A DNA stretch of 44,451 nt from Caulobacter segnis. GTDB taxonomy: Bacteria; Pseudomonadota; Alphaproteobacteria; Caulobacterales; Caulobacteraceae. This document shows positions 1 through 7,464 of this stretch, piece by piece (position 1 is the first letter of the stretch; each line of letters begins with the position of its first letter). The position numbers and the translations under genes are program-made. The notes beneath the pieces were generated by a model. It made no database searches and was not told the DNA's origin. It saw only the letters and a program-made list of their open reading frames with translations. Where the stretch lies: the NCBI RefSeq assembly GCF_003243465.1, contig NZ_QFQZ01000037.1, forward strand, positions 1-44,451, read 5' to 3'.

Positions 1-70
1 GGTAGCTCAGTGGTAGAGCAGCCGGCTGTTAACCGGCTGGTCGTAGGTTCGAATCCTACCCGCGGAGCCA
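1..70 (+). tRNA. tRNA-Asn (anticodon GTT), 5' end cut by window edge
   Basis: The sequence shows a D-arm (GCTCAGTGGTAGAGC), an anticodon stem of GCCGG/CCGGC with anticodon GTT at 28-30, a T-arm with GGTTCGAATCC, and a 3' acceptor strand ending in an encoded CCA at 68-70. The first nucleotides of the acceptor stem, about five, lie outside the window. GTT reads AAC/AAU, so this is an asparagine tRNA. Confidence 0.95.
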
Positions 71-261
71 TCTCTTCTTTCCTGCACGATTTGGTTTGGA
101 CCGGACGGTTTCGTTCAGCCGGGGCGCCAAAGGTCGCGTCCTTGGCGAGTGACGACTTGGGCGCGCGCTTTAAACCCCGCCTGCGCCGCGCGATCGCATT
201 GCGTTCTGACGATCGGCGGACCTATAAGCCTGCTCGAAAGTCCAGTCCTTCGAGGGATTCC

Positions 262-834
262 ATGAGCACCGACTTCGCCGCCGCGCGGCTGAACATGGTC
301 GAGAGCCAGATTCGCACCGCCGACGTCACCGACCTGCCGCTGCAGGACGCGCTGCGCGTGGTGGCGCGCGAGACGCTGGTCCCCGCCGCGAAGGCCTATC
401 TGGCCTATGCCGACGTCGACATCGAATATGCGCCGGGCCGCTGGCTGCTGCGTCCCCGCGAGGTCGGCAAGCTGCTGCAGAATCTGAAGCCCCGCGAGGG
501 CGAGAAGGCCCTGGCCATCGCCGCGCCCTACGCCGCGGCCGTGCTGGAGACCATGGGCCTGTCGGTGACGCGCGTCGACGGCGACGACCTGAAGGCCGCG
601 CCGGGCGCCGGCTATGACGTCATCGTCTGCGAAGGCGCCGTTTCGGTCGCGCCGAAGGCCTGGCAGGACGCGCTGGCGATCGGCGGTCGCCTGGGCGTTG
701 TCGAGCGCACCGGCCCGGTCGGCCGCGCCGTCATCTATGTGCGCGCCGAGGACGGTGTCGGTCGTCGCCAGGCCTTCGACGCCTCGCCGCCGATTCTGGC
801 TGGGTTCGAGGTCGAGGCCGGCTTCAGCTTCTGA
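262..834 (+). CDS. Protein-L-isoaspartate O-methyltransferase family protein, probably inactive
   Basis: 190 aa. The N-terminal half (MSTDFAAARLNMVESQIR..., then TDLPLQDALRVVARE) has the typical opening of protein-L-isoaspartate methyltransferases, which repair isomerised aspartates using SAM. The region that should hold SAM motif I (a GxGxG-like loop) reads ALAIAAPYAAAVLETMG and lacks those glycines, so methyl transfer is doubtful. No signal peptide is visible, so it is probably cytoplasmic. I chose the ATG at 262 because the family homology starts there; the open frame extends upstream into the tRNA and is not coding. It lies directly upstream of the TolC-family gene in the same direction, about 127 bp away. 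Family assignment is secure; function is not. Confidence 0.85.
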   Translation: MSTDFAAARLNMVESQIRTADVTDLPLQDALRVVARETLVPAAKAYLAYADVDIEYAPGRWLLRPREVGKLLQNLKPREGEKALAIAAPYAAAVLETMGLSVTRVDGDDLKAAPGAGYDVIVCEGAVSVAPKAWQDALAIGGRLGVVERTGPVGRAVIYVRAEDGVGRRQAFDASPPILAGFEVEAGFSF

Positions 835-961
835 TCGGGGCGTCGCGGCCGGGCGCCGCAACGTCTGCGTGAAAAAAGCTTAACTGGCGACGGCAGGCGG
901 TCCGACTTACACGCCTCATAGTGTGGTACGCGAGCTTCGCGTGATTGGGGATAGAACCTAG

Positions 962-2404
962 ATGTCGAACCGTCGACGGGCCGGATTGCTGGCCGCCGCT
1001 TGCAGCGCCGGCCTGATGGCGGGCGTTTTCACCGCCGCTCAAGCCGAAACCCTGGCCGACGCCATCGCCCTGGCCTACCAGACCAACCCGACGCTGCAGC
1101 AGCAGCGGGCCAGCACGCGGGTCGTCGACGAGGGCGTGGTCCAGGCCAAGACCGGCTTCCGTCCGACGATCGGCGGCGAACTGGACGTCACCGGCTCGAA
1201 CACCTCGCCGCACACGGGCGCCGACGTGAAGGCCTCGGGCAGCGCCGCGACCGTGTCGGTCAGCCAGCCGCTCTATACGGGTGGGCGCGCCAGCGCCAAC
1301 CTGAGCGCCGCCGAGGCCGACGTGCTGTCGGCGCGGGAGAACCTGCGCTCGGTCGAGCAAAGCGTGCTGATCAACGTCGTCCAGGCCTATGTCGACGTGC
1401 GCCGCGACCAGGAACGCCTGCGCATCGCCAAGGAAAACGTCGCCGTCCTGCAGCGCCAGCTGGACGAATCCAACGCCCGCTTCGACGTGGGCGAGATCAC
1501 CCGCACCGACGTGGCCCAGTCGCAGGCTCGCCTGGCCGCCGCCAAGGCCGGCCTGTCCTCGGCCCAGGCCCAGCTGGAAATCAGCCGCTCGTCCTACGCC
1601 GCCCTGGTCGGGCAGACGCCGGGCGAGCTCGCGCCGGAGCCCAGCCTCGCCAGCCTGCTGCCGACGTCGGTGGACCAGGCCTTCGAAGCCGCGCAGACCA
1701 CCAATCCCAGCGTGACCTCGGCCCGCTACGCCGAGGAAGCCGCCGCCGCCCGTGTCGCCGTGGCCAAGGCCGGCTATCGCCCGACCGTCTCGGCCCGCGC
1801 CTCGCTGGGCTACGCCGCCGACCGGCGCGCCGGCGTTGGCAGCCAGTTCGACGACTACGACCGCACCCTGTCGGGCGCGATCACCGCCTCGATCCCGATC
1901 TTCACCGGCGGCCTGACGACCTCGCAGGTGCGCGCCGCGTCCGAGCGCGAGAACGCCGCCCGCAGCGCCACCGACAGCGCCAAGCGCACGGCGATCCAGC
2001 AGGTCTCGAACGCCTGGAGCAACCTGCTGGCCTCGCGCGCCAACCTGGTCTCCAACGAGGAGCAGGTGCGGGCCACGCGGATCGCGTTCGAAGGCGTGCG
2101 TCAGGAGCAGCAGGTGGGCCTGCGCACGACCCTGGACGTCCTCAACGCCCAGCTGGAACTGTCCAACGCCGAGCTGGCGCTGGTCGGCGCCCGTCGCGAC
2201 GAATATGTCGCCAGCGCCGCGGTGCTGCAGGCCATGGGTCAGCTGGGCGTCACCAAGCTGGCGGCCAACACGACCGCCTACGATCCCAAGGTGTCCTACA
2301 GCCGCGTCACGCACAGCGTCGGCTGGGTTCCGTGGGAGCCCGTCGTGCAGGCTGTCGACAAGGTCGGCGCGCCGTCGCCCAAGGGGAGCAGCGCGGCGAA
2401 GTAA
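962..2404 (+). CDS. TolC-family outer-membrane channel protein (type I secretion / efflux; RsaF-like)
   Basis: 480 aa with a signal peptide (MSNRRRAGLLAAACSAGL, cleavage near AQAE). The mature protein starts ETLADAIALAYQTNPTL, the usual beginning of TolC-type proteins, and contains two related halves of long amphipathic helices with short beta segments (VSVSQPLYTGGRAS in the first, ITASIPIFTGGLTTSQV in the second). This is the standard trimeric outer-membrane tunnel fold serving type I secretion ABC transporters and RND pumps. In C. crescentus the TolC homologue next to popZ is, from memory, one of the two RsaF proteins exporting the S-layer protein RsaA; that orthology is inferred from context. 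No inner-membrane or adaptor partner is encoded in the window. Confidence 0.92.
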   Translation: MSNRRRAGLLAAACSAGLMAGVFTAAQAETLADAIALAYQTNPTLQQQRASTRVVDEGVVQAKTGFRPTIGGELDVTGSNTSPHTGADVKASGSAATVSVSQPLYTGGRASANLSAAEADVLSARENLRSVEQSVLINVVQAYVDVRRDQERLRIAKENVAVLQRQLDESNARFDVGEITRTDVAQSQARLAAAKAGLSSAQAQLEISRSSYAALVGQTPGELAPEPSLASLLPTSVDQAFEAAQTTNPSVTSARYAEEAAAARVAVAKAGYRPTVSARASLGYAADRRAGVGSQFDDYDRTLSGAITASIPIFTGGLTTSQVRAASERENAARSATDSAKRTAIQQVSNAWSNLLASRANLVSNEEQVRATRIAFEGVRQEQQVGLRTTLDVLNAQLELSNAELALVGARRDEYVASAAVLQAMGQLGVTKLAANTTAYDPKVSYSRVTHSVGWVPWEPVVQAVDKVGAPSPKGSSAAK

Positions 2405-2430
2405 GCGTCGCGTCCCGCGTCGTTTCCGCC

Positions 2431-2534
2431 CACGGGTTATGCTTAAGCTTGCTTAAGCTGTCCAAGTCTGCACCATCGCGAACTGACGCGCCGTCAGGCG
2501 TGTAGAGATTCGTATTCCTTACGACGGCCCAAAC
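2431..2534 (+). promoter_or_regulatory. popZ upstream region with tandem GCTTAAGCTT repeat and a CcrM (GANTC) site
   Basis: The gap before popZ holds two adjacent copies of GCTTAAGCT (2441-2449 and 2451-2459), giving TTAA-N6-TTAA, a small palindrome TGACG-CGC-CGTCA at 2484-2496, and a GATTC site at 2507-2511. GANTC is the CcrM methylation target in Caulobacter. The TTAA spacing is 6, not the 7 of the CtrA consensus, so CtrA binding is only a possibility. Confidence 0.35.
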
Positions 2535-3083
2535 ATGTCCGATCAGAGCTCCCAAGAACCGACGATGGAGGAGATCCTCGCCTCCATCCGACGCATCATC
2601 TCCGAAGATGACGCGCCGGCGGAGCCTGCGGCCGAGGAGGCGCCCGTCGTCGAACCGGAACCGCTGCTCGAGCCGGAGCCGGATTTCGGCGGCGATGGCG
2701 AAGACGTGCTGGAGCTGACCGACCCGATCGAGCCGGAATTCGAAGTCGAGCCGCCTCTCGAGACCGTTGGCGATATCGACGTCTATTCTCCGCCGCCGCC
2801 CGAGCCGGAGCCGGAACCCGCGCCGCCGCCGCCGATCGCCCCCAGCTTCGATCGCGACGAAGTGGCCGATACCCTGGTTGGCGCGACGGCCGCCTCGGCC
2901 GCGGCCTCGGCGTTCGGCAGCCTGAGCTCGGCCCTGCTGATGCCCAAGGACGGTCGCACGCTGGAGGATGTCGTTCGCGAGCTGCTGCGCCCGCTGCTCA
3001 AGGAATGGCTGGACCAGAACCTGCCGCGCATCGTCGAGACCAAGGTCGAGGAAGAGGTACAGCGCATCGCTCGCGGTCGCTAA
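2535..3083 (+). CDS. popZ: PopZ, polar organizing protein
   Basis: 182 aa. PopZ forms a polymeric matrix at the cell pole that anchors the ParB-parS centromere and recruits cell-cycle regulators. The N-terminal helix (MSDQSSQEPTMEEILASIRR, then IISEDD) is the partner-binding segment of Caulobacter PopZ. A long acidic, proline-rich disordered region follows (about residues 30-100, with PPPEPEPEPEPAPPPPP-like runs). The C-terminal assembly region (about 105-182) contains SALLMPKDGRTLEDVVRELL, then PLLKEWLDQNLPRIVE, the signature of the DUF2497/PopZ family. From memory the C. crescentus protein is about 177 aa, so the length agrees. It sits between the TolC-family gene and valS. Identification is by sequence recognition and is very secure. 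Confidence 0.97.
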   Translation: MSDQSSQEPTMEEILASIRRIISEDDAPAEPAAEEAPVVEPEPLLEPEPDFGGDGEDVLELTDPIEPEFEVEPPLETVGDIDVYSPPPPEPEPEPAPPPPIAPSFDRDEVADTLVGATAASAAASAFGSLSSALLMPKDGRTLEDVVRELLRPLLKEWLDQNLPRIVETKVEEEVQRIARGR

Positions 3084-3100
3084 CCCCGCTTCGACTCTCG

Positions 3101-3139
3101 CGAAAAACGAGGCGGCCGCCGCGGCGGCCGCCTTTTTCG
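3101..3139 (+). terminator. Rho-independent terminator after popZ
   Basis: A perfect 10-bp stem, GGCGGCCGCC (3111-3120) and GGCGGCCGCC (3123-3132) around a GC loop, is followed directly by TTTTT (3133-3137). A run of A at 3103-3107 mirrors the T-run, so it could also work on the minus strand. Each arm is itself palindromic. It lies 27 bp after the popZ stop and separates popZ from valS. Confidence 0.85.
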
Positions 3140-3211
3140 TTGCGAATTACCCCACAAATCCAGGCCCCGCAGGTTCCCCGCGCGGGCCGCAGATGGCATA
3201 TCCGCACCGCC

Positions 3212-5932
3212 ATGCTCGAAAAGACCTTCGATCCCAAATCCGTCGAACCCCGCCTGTACGCCGCCTGGGAGGCCTCCGGGGCCTTCAAGCCTGCTGAGGA
3301 TCCGAACGCCGAGCCGTTCGTCATCGTGATCCCGCCGCCGAACGTGACGGGCAGCCTTCACATCGGTCACGCGCTGAACAACACGCTGCAGGACGTGCTG
3401 ACCCGCTTCCACCGGATGCGCGGCAAGGCCGCCCTGTGGCTGCCGGGCACCGACCACGCGGGCATCGCCACTCAGATGGTCGTCGAGCGCCAACTGGCCG
3501 CCCAGGGCAATATCGGCCGCCGCGACATGGGCCGCGACGCCTTCGTCGCCAAGGTCTGGGAATGGAAGGCCGAAAGCGGCGGGGCCATCACCAACCAGCT
3601 GCGCCGCCTGGGCGCCAGCTGCGACTGGTCGCGCGAGCGCTTCACCCTTGACGAGGGTCTGTCGGCGGCCGTCCGCAAGGTGTTCGTCCAGCTCTACAAG
3701 CAGAACCTGCTCTATCGCGACAAGCGCCTCGTCAACTGGGACCCGCAGTTCCAGACCGCCATCTCCGACCTCGAGGTCGAGCAGAAGGAGGTCGACGGCG
3801 CCTATTGGCACTTCGCCTATCCGCTGGCCGACGGCGTCACCTACCAGCACCCGATCGCCTTCGACGAGGACGGCAAGCCGACCGATTTCGAGACCCGCGA
3901 CTACATCGTGGTGGCGACCACGCGGCCGGAGACGATGCTGGGCGACACCGGCGTCGCGGTCCATCCCGATGACGAGCGCTATAAGGGCCTGGTCGGCAAG
4001 TTCGTGACCCTGCCGATCGTCGGCCGCCGCATCCCGATCGTCGCCGACGACTACGCCGACCCGACCAAGGGCTCGGGCGCGGTGAAGATCACCCCGGCCC
4101 ACGACTTCAACGACTTCGGCGTCGGCAAGCGCGCCGGTCTGGAAGCGATCAACATCCTGACGGTCGACGCCAAGCTGAACGAGAACGTTCCGGCCGAGTA
4201 CCAGGGCATGGACCGCTTCGTCGCGCGCAAGGCGATCGTCGCCCGCGCTGAGGAAGAGGGCTGGCTGAAGGAGATCGAGAAGACCAAGCACATGGTCCCG
4301 CACGGCGACCGTTCGGGCGTGGTCATCGAGCCCTTCCTGACCGACCAGTGGTATGTCGACGCCAAGACCCTGGCCCAGCCCGCGCTGAAGGCCGTCGAGA
4401 GCGGCGAGACGGTCTTCGAGCCCAAGCACTGGGAGAAGACCTATTTCGAATGGCTGCGCAACATCGAGCCCTGGTGCGTCTCGCGCCAGCTCTGGTGGGG
4501 TCACCGCATCCCGGCGTGGTTTGGTCCGGAAGGCTCGATCTTCGTCGAGGAGACCGAGGAAGCCGCCTACGCCGCCGCCAAGGCCCAGTTCGGCGAGAAC
4601 GTCGTCCTCACCCAGGACGAGGACGTCCTCGACACCTGGTTCAGCTCGGCCCTGTGGCCGTTCTCGACCCTGGGCTGGCCGGAAAAGACCGCGGATCTGG
4701 CCAAGTTCTACCCGACCAGCACCCTGGTGACGGGCTTCGACATCATCTTCTTCTGGGTCGCCCGGATGATGATGATGGGCATCCACTTCATGGGTGAAGC
4801 CCCGTTCAAGCAGGTGTTCATCAACGCCCTCGTCCGTGACGAGAAGGGCGCCAAGATGAGCAAGTCCAAGGGCAACGTGATGGATCCGCTGATCCTGATC
4901 GACGAGCTGGGCTGCGACGCGGTGCGCTTCACCCTGACGGCGATGTCGGGCCAGGCGCGCGACATCAAGCTCTCCAAGCAGCGCATCGAGGGCTATCGCA
5001 ATTTCGGCACCAAGCTGTGGAACGCCTCGCGCTTCGCCCAGATGAACGAGTGCGTCCGCGTCGAGGGCTTCGATCCGGCCACCGTCCAGCAGCCGATCAA
5101 CAAGTGGATCCGCGGCGAGACGGTCAAGACCGTGGCCGAGGTGACCAAGGCCCTGGAAGCCCCGTCGTTCGACGAGGCGGCCGGCGCTCTGTACCGCTTC
5201 GTCTGGAACGTCTTCTGCGACTGGTACCTGGAGCTGGCCAAGCCGATCCTGAACGGCGATGACGCGGCGGCCAAGGCCGAGACCCGCGCCACGGCCGCCT
5301 GGGCGCTGGATGTGATCCTCAAGCTCTTGCACCCGGTGATGCCGTTCATCACCGAGGAGCTGTGGGAGAAGACGGCCGAGTTCGGTCCGGCTCGCGACAG
5401 CATGCTGATCTCGGCTCAATGGCCGGACCTGCCCGCCGACTGGATCGACGCCGAGGCCGAGGCCGAGATCGGCTGGCTGGTCGAGACCGTCGGCGAGATC
5501 CGCTCGATCCGCGCCGAGATGAACGTGCCGCCGTCGGCCAAGCCCGCTCTGACCGTCGTCGGCGCCGGTCCCGAGACCAAGGCCCGCCTGGCCCGTCACC
5601 GCGACCTGCTGCTGACCCTGGCGCGCCTCGACAGCGCCCGTGAAGCGGACGCCGCGCCGGCTGGCTCGGTTCCGATTGTGATGGGCGAGGCCACCGGCGC
5701 CCTGGCCATAGCCGAGTTCATCGACCTAGCCGCCGAGAAGGCGCGCCTGACCAAGGAAATCGCTGGCCACGTCGGCGAGATCGAGAAGGTGGGCAAGAAG
5801 CTGGGCAACCCCGACTTCCTGGCCCGCGCCAAGGAAGAGGTCGTCGAGGAAAACCGCGAACGCCTCGCCGAAGCCGAAGCCGCCAAGGCCAAGCTGGAAG
5901 CGGCGCTCAGCCGGCTGGAGTCGGTGGGTTAG
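3212..5932 (+). CDS. valS: Valine-tRNA ligase
   Basis: 906 aa, close to the normal bacterial length. The enzyme charges tRNA-Val with valine using ATP. It shows the class I motifs PPPNVTGSLHIGHALNN (HIGH at residues 50-53) and KMSKS (residues 548-552), an editing domain in between (TTRPETMLGDTGVAVHPDD), the zinc-free catalytic features of the ValRS/IleRS family, and a C-terminal coiled-coil arm (AEKARLTKEIAGHVGEIEKV to the end) typical of ValRS. I chose the ATG at 3212, because homology starts at MLEKTFDPKSVEPRLY; the frame stays open upstream through the popZ terminator and that part is not coding. It is monocistronic between two terminators. Confidence 0.97.
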   Translation: MLEKTFDPKSVEPRLYAAWEASGAFKPAEDPNAEPFVIVIPPPNVTGSLHIGHALNNTLQDVLTRFHRMRGKAALWLPGTDHAGIATQMVVERQLAAQGNIGRRDMGRDAFVAKVWEWKAESGGAITNQLRRLGASCDWSRERFTLDEGLSAAVRKVFVQLYKQNLLYRDKRLVNWDPQFQTAISDLEVEQKEVDGAYWHFAYPLADGVTYQHPIAFDEDGKPTDFETRDYIVVATTRPETMLGDTGVAVHPDDERYKGLVGKFVTLPIVGRRIPIVADDYADPTKGSGAVKITPAHDFNDFGVGKRAGLEAINILTVDAKLNENVPAEYQGMDRFVARKAIVARAEEEGWLKEIEKTKHMVPHGDRSGVVIEPFLTDQWYVDAKTLAQPALKAVESGETVFEPKHWEKTYFEWLRNIEPWCVSRQLWWGHRIPAWFGPEGSIFVEETEEAAYAAAKAQFGENVVLTQDEDVLDTWFSSALWPFSTLGWPEKTADLAKFYPTSTLVTGFDIIFFWVARMMMMGIHFMGEAPFKQVFINALVRDEKGAKMSKSKGNVMDPLILIDELGCDAVRFTLTAMSGQARDIKLSKQRIEGYRNFGTKLWNASRFAQMNECVRVEGFDPATVQQPINKWIRGETVKTVAEVTKALEAPSFDEAAGALYRFVWNVFCDWYLELAKPILNGDDAAAKAETRATAAWALDVILKLLHPVMPFITEELWEKTAEFGPARDSMLISAQWPDLPADWIDAEAEAEIGWLVETVGEIRSIRAEMNVPPSAKPALTVVGAGPETKARLARHRDLLLTLARLDSAREADAAPAGSVPIVMGEATGALAIAEFIDLAAEKARLTKEIAGHVGEIEKVGKKLGNPDFLARAKEEVVEENRERLAEAEAAKAKLEAALSRLESVG

Positions 5933-5954
5933 GTCTTCACGGGACGAGAATGGG

Positions 5955-5990
5955 AGGGCGGCGTCTCAACGAGAGCGCCGCCCTTTCCTT
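5955..5990 (+). terminator. Terminator after valS
   Basis: An inverted repeat, AGGGCGGCGTCTC (5955-5967) and GAGAGCGCCGCCCT (5971-5984) with a 3-nt loop and one bulged base, is followed by the T-rich TTCCTTATTT. It lies 23 bp after the valS stop, between valS and the convergent serine hydrolase gene. On the minus strand the flank is not T-rich, so it serves valS best. Confidence 0.75.
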
Positions 5991-7224
5991 ATTTGGCGTA
6001 GACCGCGTCGCGCAGCTCGCGCGTCACCTGGCCGTTCATTCCCTCGAACGCCGTGTTGGACAGCAGCACCACGGTCAGGCCGTTCTTCCGATCGACGAAC
6101 CAGTTGTGGCCATAGACGCCGCCCCAGGCGAGCGTGCCGACGCCTTGCGGGGTGTTGGCGACCGCCGGGGCGTCAAGCACCGCCCAGCCATAGCCGAAGC
6201 CCCAGCCGGGCCCCTGCGTCGCCGCCTGCGGGCCGACCTGGTCCCTGGTCATCTCGCTGACCGTGGCGGCTTTCAGGATCGGCGCGCCGCCTTGGCGGAT
6301 CGTCTCGAGCAGTTTCAGGACATCGCCGGCCGAGCCGACCATGCCCGCGCCGCCGGACGGGAACTCCTTGGCGCTCAGGGCGCGGCTGGGGGCGAAGCGG
6401 ACGGAGGTCGGGCCGATCGGGACGTCCTGGTTGTCCGTCATCCGCGTCGGCGCGGGCTGGGCGTTGGCGTAGGGCGTGGCCAGGCGGGCAGGGGCCGTGG
6501 CGACGAAGCCGGTGTCCTTCAGGCCGAGCGGCCGGGTCACGGTCTCGGCCACGACGTCGGGCAGCGATCGGCCGGTCGCCTTCTCGATCACCTCGCCGAG
6601 CACGTCGATGGCGACCGAGTAGCGCCAGCGCGAGCCCGGCGCGAAAGCCAGCGGCGCCTCTCCGATCCGGCGGACGTTCTCGTCGAGGCTGAGACCGGAG
6701 AGGTCGATGCCGTCCGAGACGCCCAGCGTGTGATACGGGTGCGACGGGCCCTCGGCCAGACCGTAGGTCAGGCCGGCGGTGTGGGTCAGCAACTGGCGGA
6801 TGGTGATCACCGGCGTCGTCCCGTCGGCGAGCTTCGGCTTGAAGTCCGGCAGGTAGGTCGTGACGGGCGCGTCGAGCTTGATCTTGCCCTGCTCGACCAA
6901 CCGCATCACGGCGGCGCTGACGAACGGCTTTGTCACCGAGGAAAAGCGGAAGAGGGCGTCCTCGGTCATCGGCCTGTTCGCTTCGCGATCCGCCAGGCCG
7001 GCGGCGCGGTGATAGACGAGCTTGCCGTCGCGGGCGACCAGAACCACGACGCCGACGAGGCGCTGATCGTCGATCGCGCGGTCAAGAACGCTGTCGATCC
7101 TGGACTTCAGCGCGGCGTCGGGCGAGTCCGCGAGGGCGGCGGTGGGCTGGACCGTGGCGCAGGCGCCCGGAAAGGCCAACGAGAGACCGGCGGCGGCGAC
7201 AAGGCCGGTGAGAAACAGGCGCAT
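5989..7224 (-). CDS. Secreted serine hydrolase, beta-lactamase/EstB family
   Basis: 411 aa. An N-terminal signal peptide (MRLFLTGLVAAAGLSLAFPG) suggests export; a Cys follows (PGAC) but the lipobox is poor. The catalytic SxxK motif is in FRFSSVTKPF, and the second motif is Tyr-based (RYSVAIDVLGEV), the pattern of family VIII esterases and penicillin-binding-protein-like hydrolases, not classical class C beta-lactamases. Also visible are TIRQLLTHTAGLTYG and GVYGHNWFVDRKNGL. The substrate cannot be told from sequence: ester, amide or D-amino-acid peptide are all possible. I chose the start at 7224 because the signal peptide begins there; the frame is open 15 codons further. It converges on valS and diverges from the acyl-CoA ligase gene. 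Confidence 0.88.
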   Translation of the reverse strand: MRLFLTGLVAAAGLSLAFPGACATVQPTAALADSPDAALKSRIDSVLDRAIDDQRLVGVVVLVARDGKLVYHRAAGLADREANRPMTEDALFRFSSVTKPFVSAAVMRLVEQGKIKLDAPVTTYLPDFKPKLADGTTPVITIRQLLTHTAGLTYGLAEGPSHPYHTLGVSDGIDLSGLSLDENVRRIGEAPLAFAPGSRWRYSVAIDVLGEVIEKATGRSLPDVVAETVTRPLGLKDTGFVATAPARLATPYANAQPAPTRMTDNQDVPIGPTSVRFAPSRALSAKEFPSGGAGMVGSAGDVLKLLETIRQGGAPILKAATVSEMTRDQVGPQAATQGPGWGFGYGWAVLDAPAVANTPQGVGTLAWGGVYGHNWFVDRKNGLTVVLLSNTAFEGMNGQVTRELRDAVYAK

Positions 7225-7373
7225 CAGGGAACTCTCGAATCGTGAGCGCGAGGGGTTCGCACAGCCCATGTGCGTTGACGGCGATCTGGCGCAAGAGGGT
7301 CCGGCGTGAGGACGCTGATCTTGTTCGCCTGGTCGGGGTCGAGGTGTCTAACTTATCAATGATCCCCTAGCGT

Positions 7374-7387
7374 CAAACGCACGTTTG
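7374..7387. promoter_or_regulatory. PsrA-like palindrome CAAACG-CA-CGTTTG
   Basis: A perfect 14-bp palindrome lies 77 bp before the acyl-CoA ligase start, with a half site CAAACG further downstream in the 7416-7430 stretch. It fits the published PsrA (TetR-family fatty-acid regulator) consensus G/CAAAC-N2-4-GTTTG/C. The match is seen in the sequence; the assignment of a fatty-acid-responsive regulator is inference. It lies in a 240-bp divergent region shared with the serine hydrolase gene. Confidence 0.5.
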
Positions 7388-7464
7388 CATCCGGCTTCCG
7401 GCTGTGCTCTCTGGTCGTCAAACGCGCTCGCTCAACAAGGCGCGACACACCGGGAGTAAGCATC

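Noticed and set aside
1..250. The tRNA-Asn 3' end as an attachment site of an integrated element
   Set aside because: No integrase, no repeated tRNA 3' end in the window and core genes (PIMT-like, TolC, popZ) follow immediately.
2443..2456. TTAA-N6-TTAA before popZ as a CtrA box
   Set aside because: The known consensus has a 7-nt spacer and a C after the second half. The 6-nt spacing does not fit, so I keep only a low-confidence regulatory note.
3080..5599. A long open frame of 839 codons antisense to valS
   Set aside because: High GC creates long shadow frames. The predicted protein is rich in Leu/Gly/Arg/His without any domain, and valS on the opposite strand has complete catalytic motifs.
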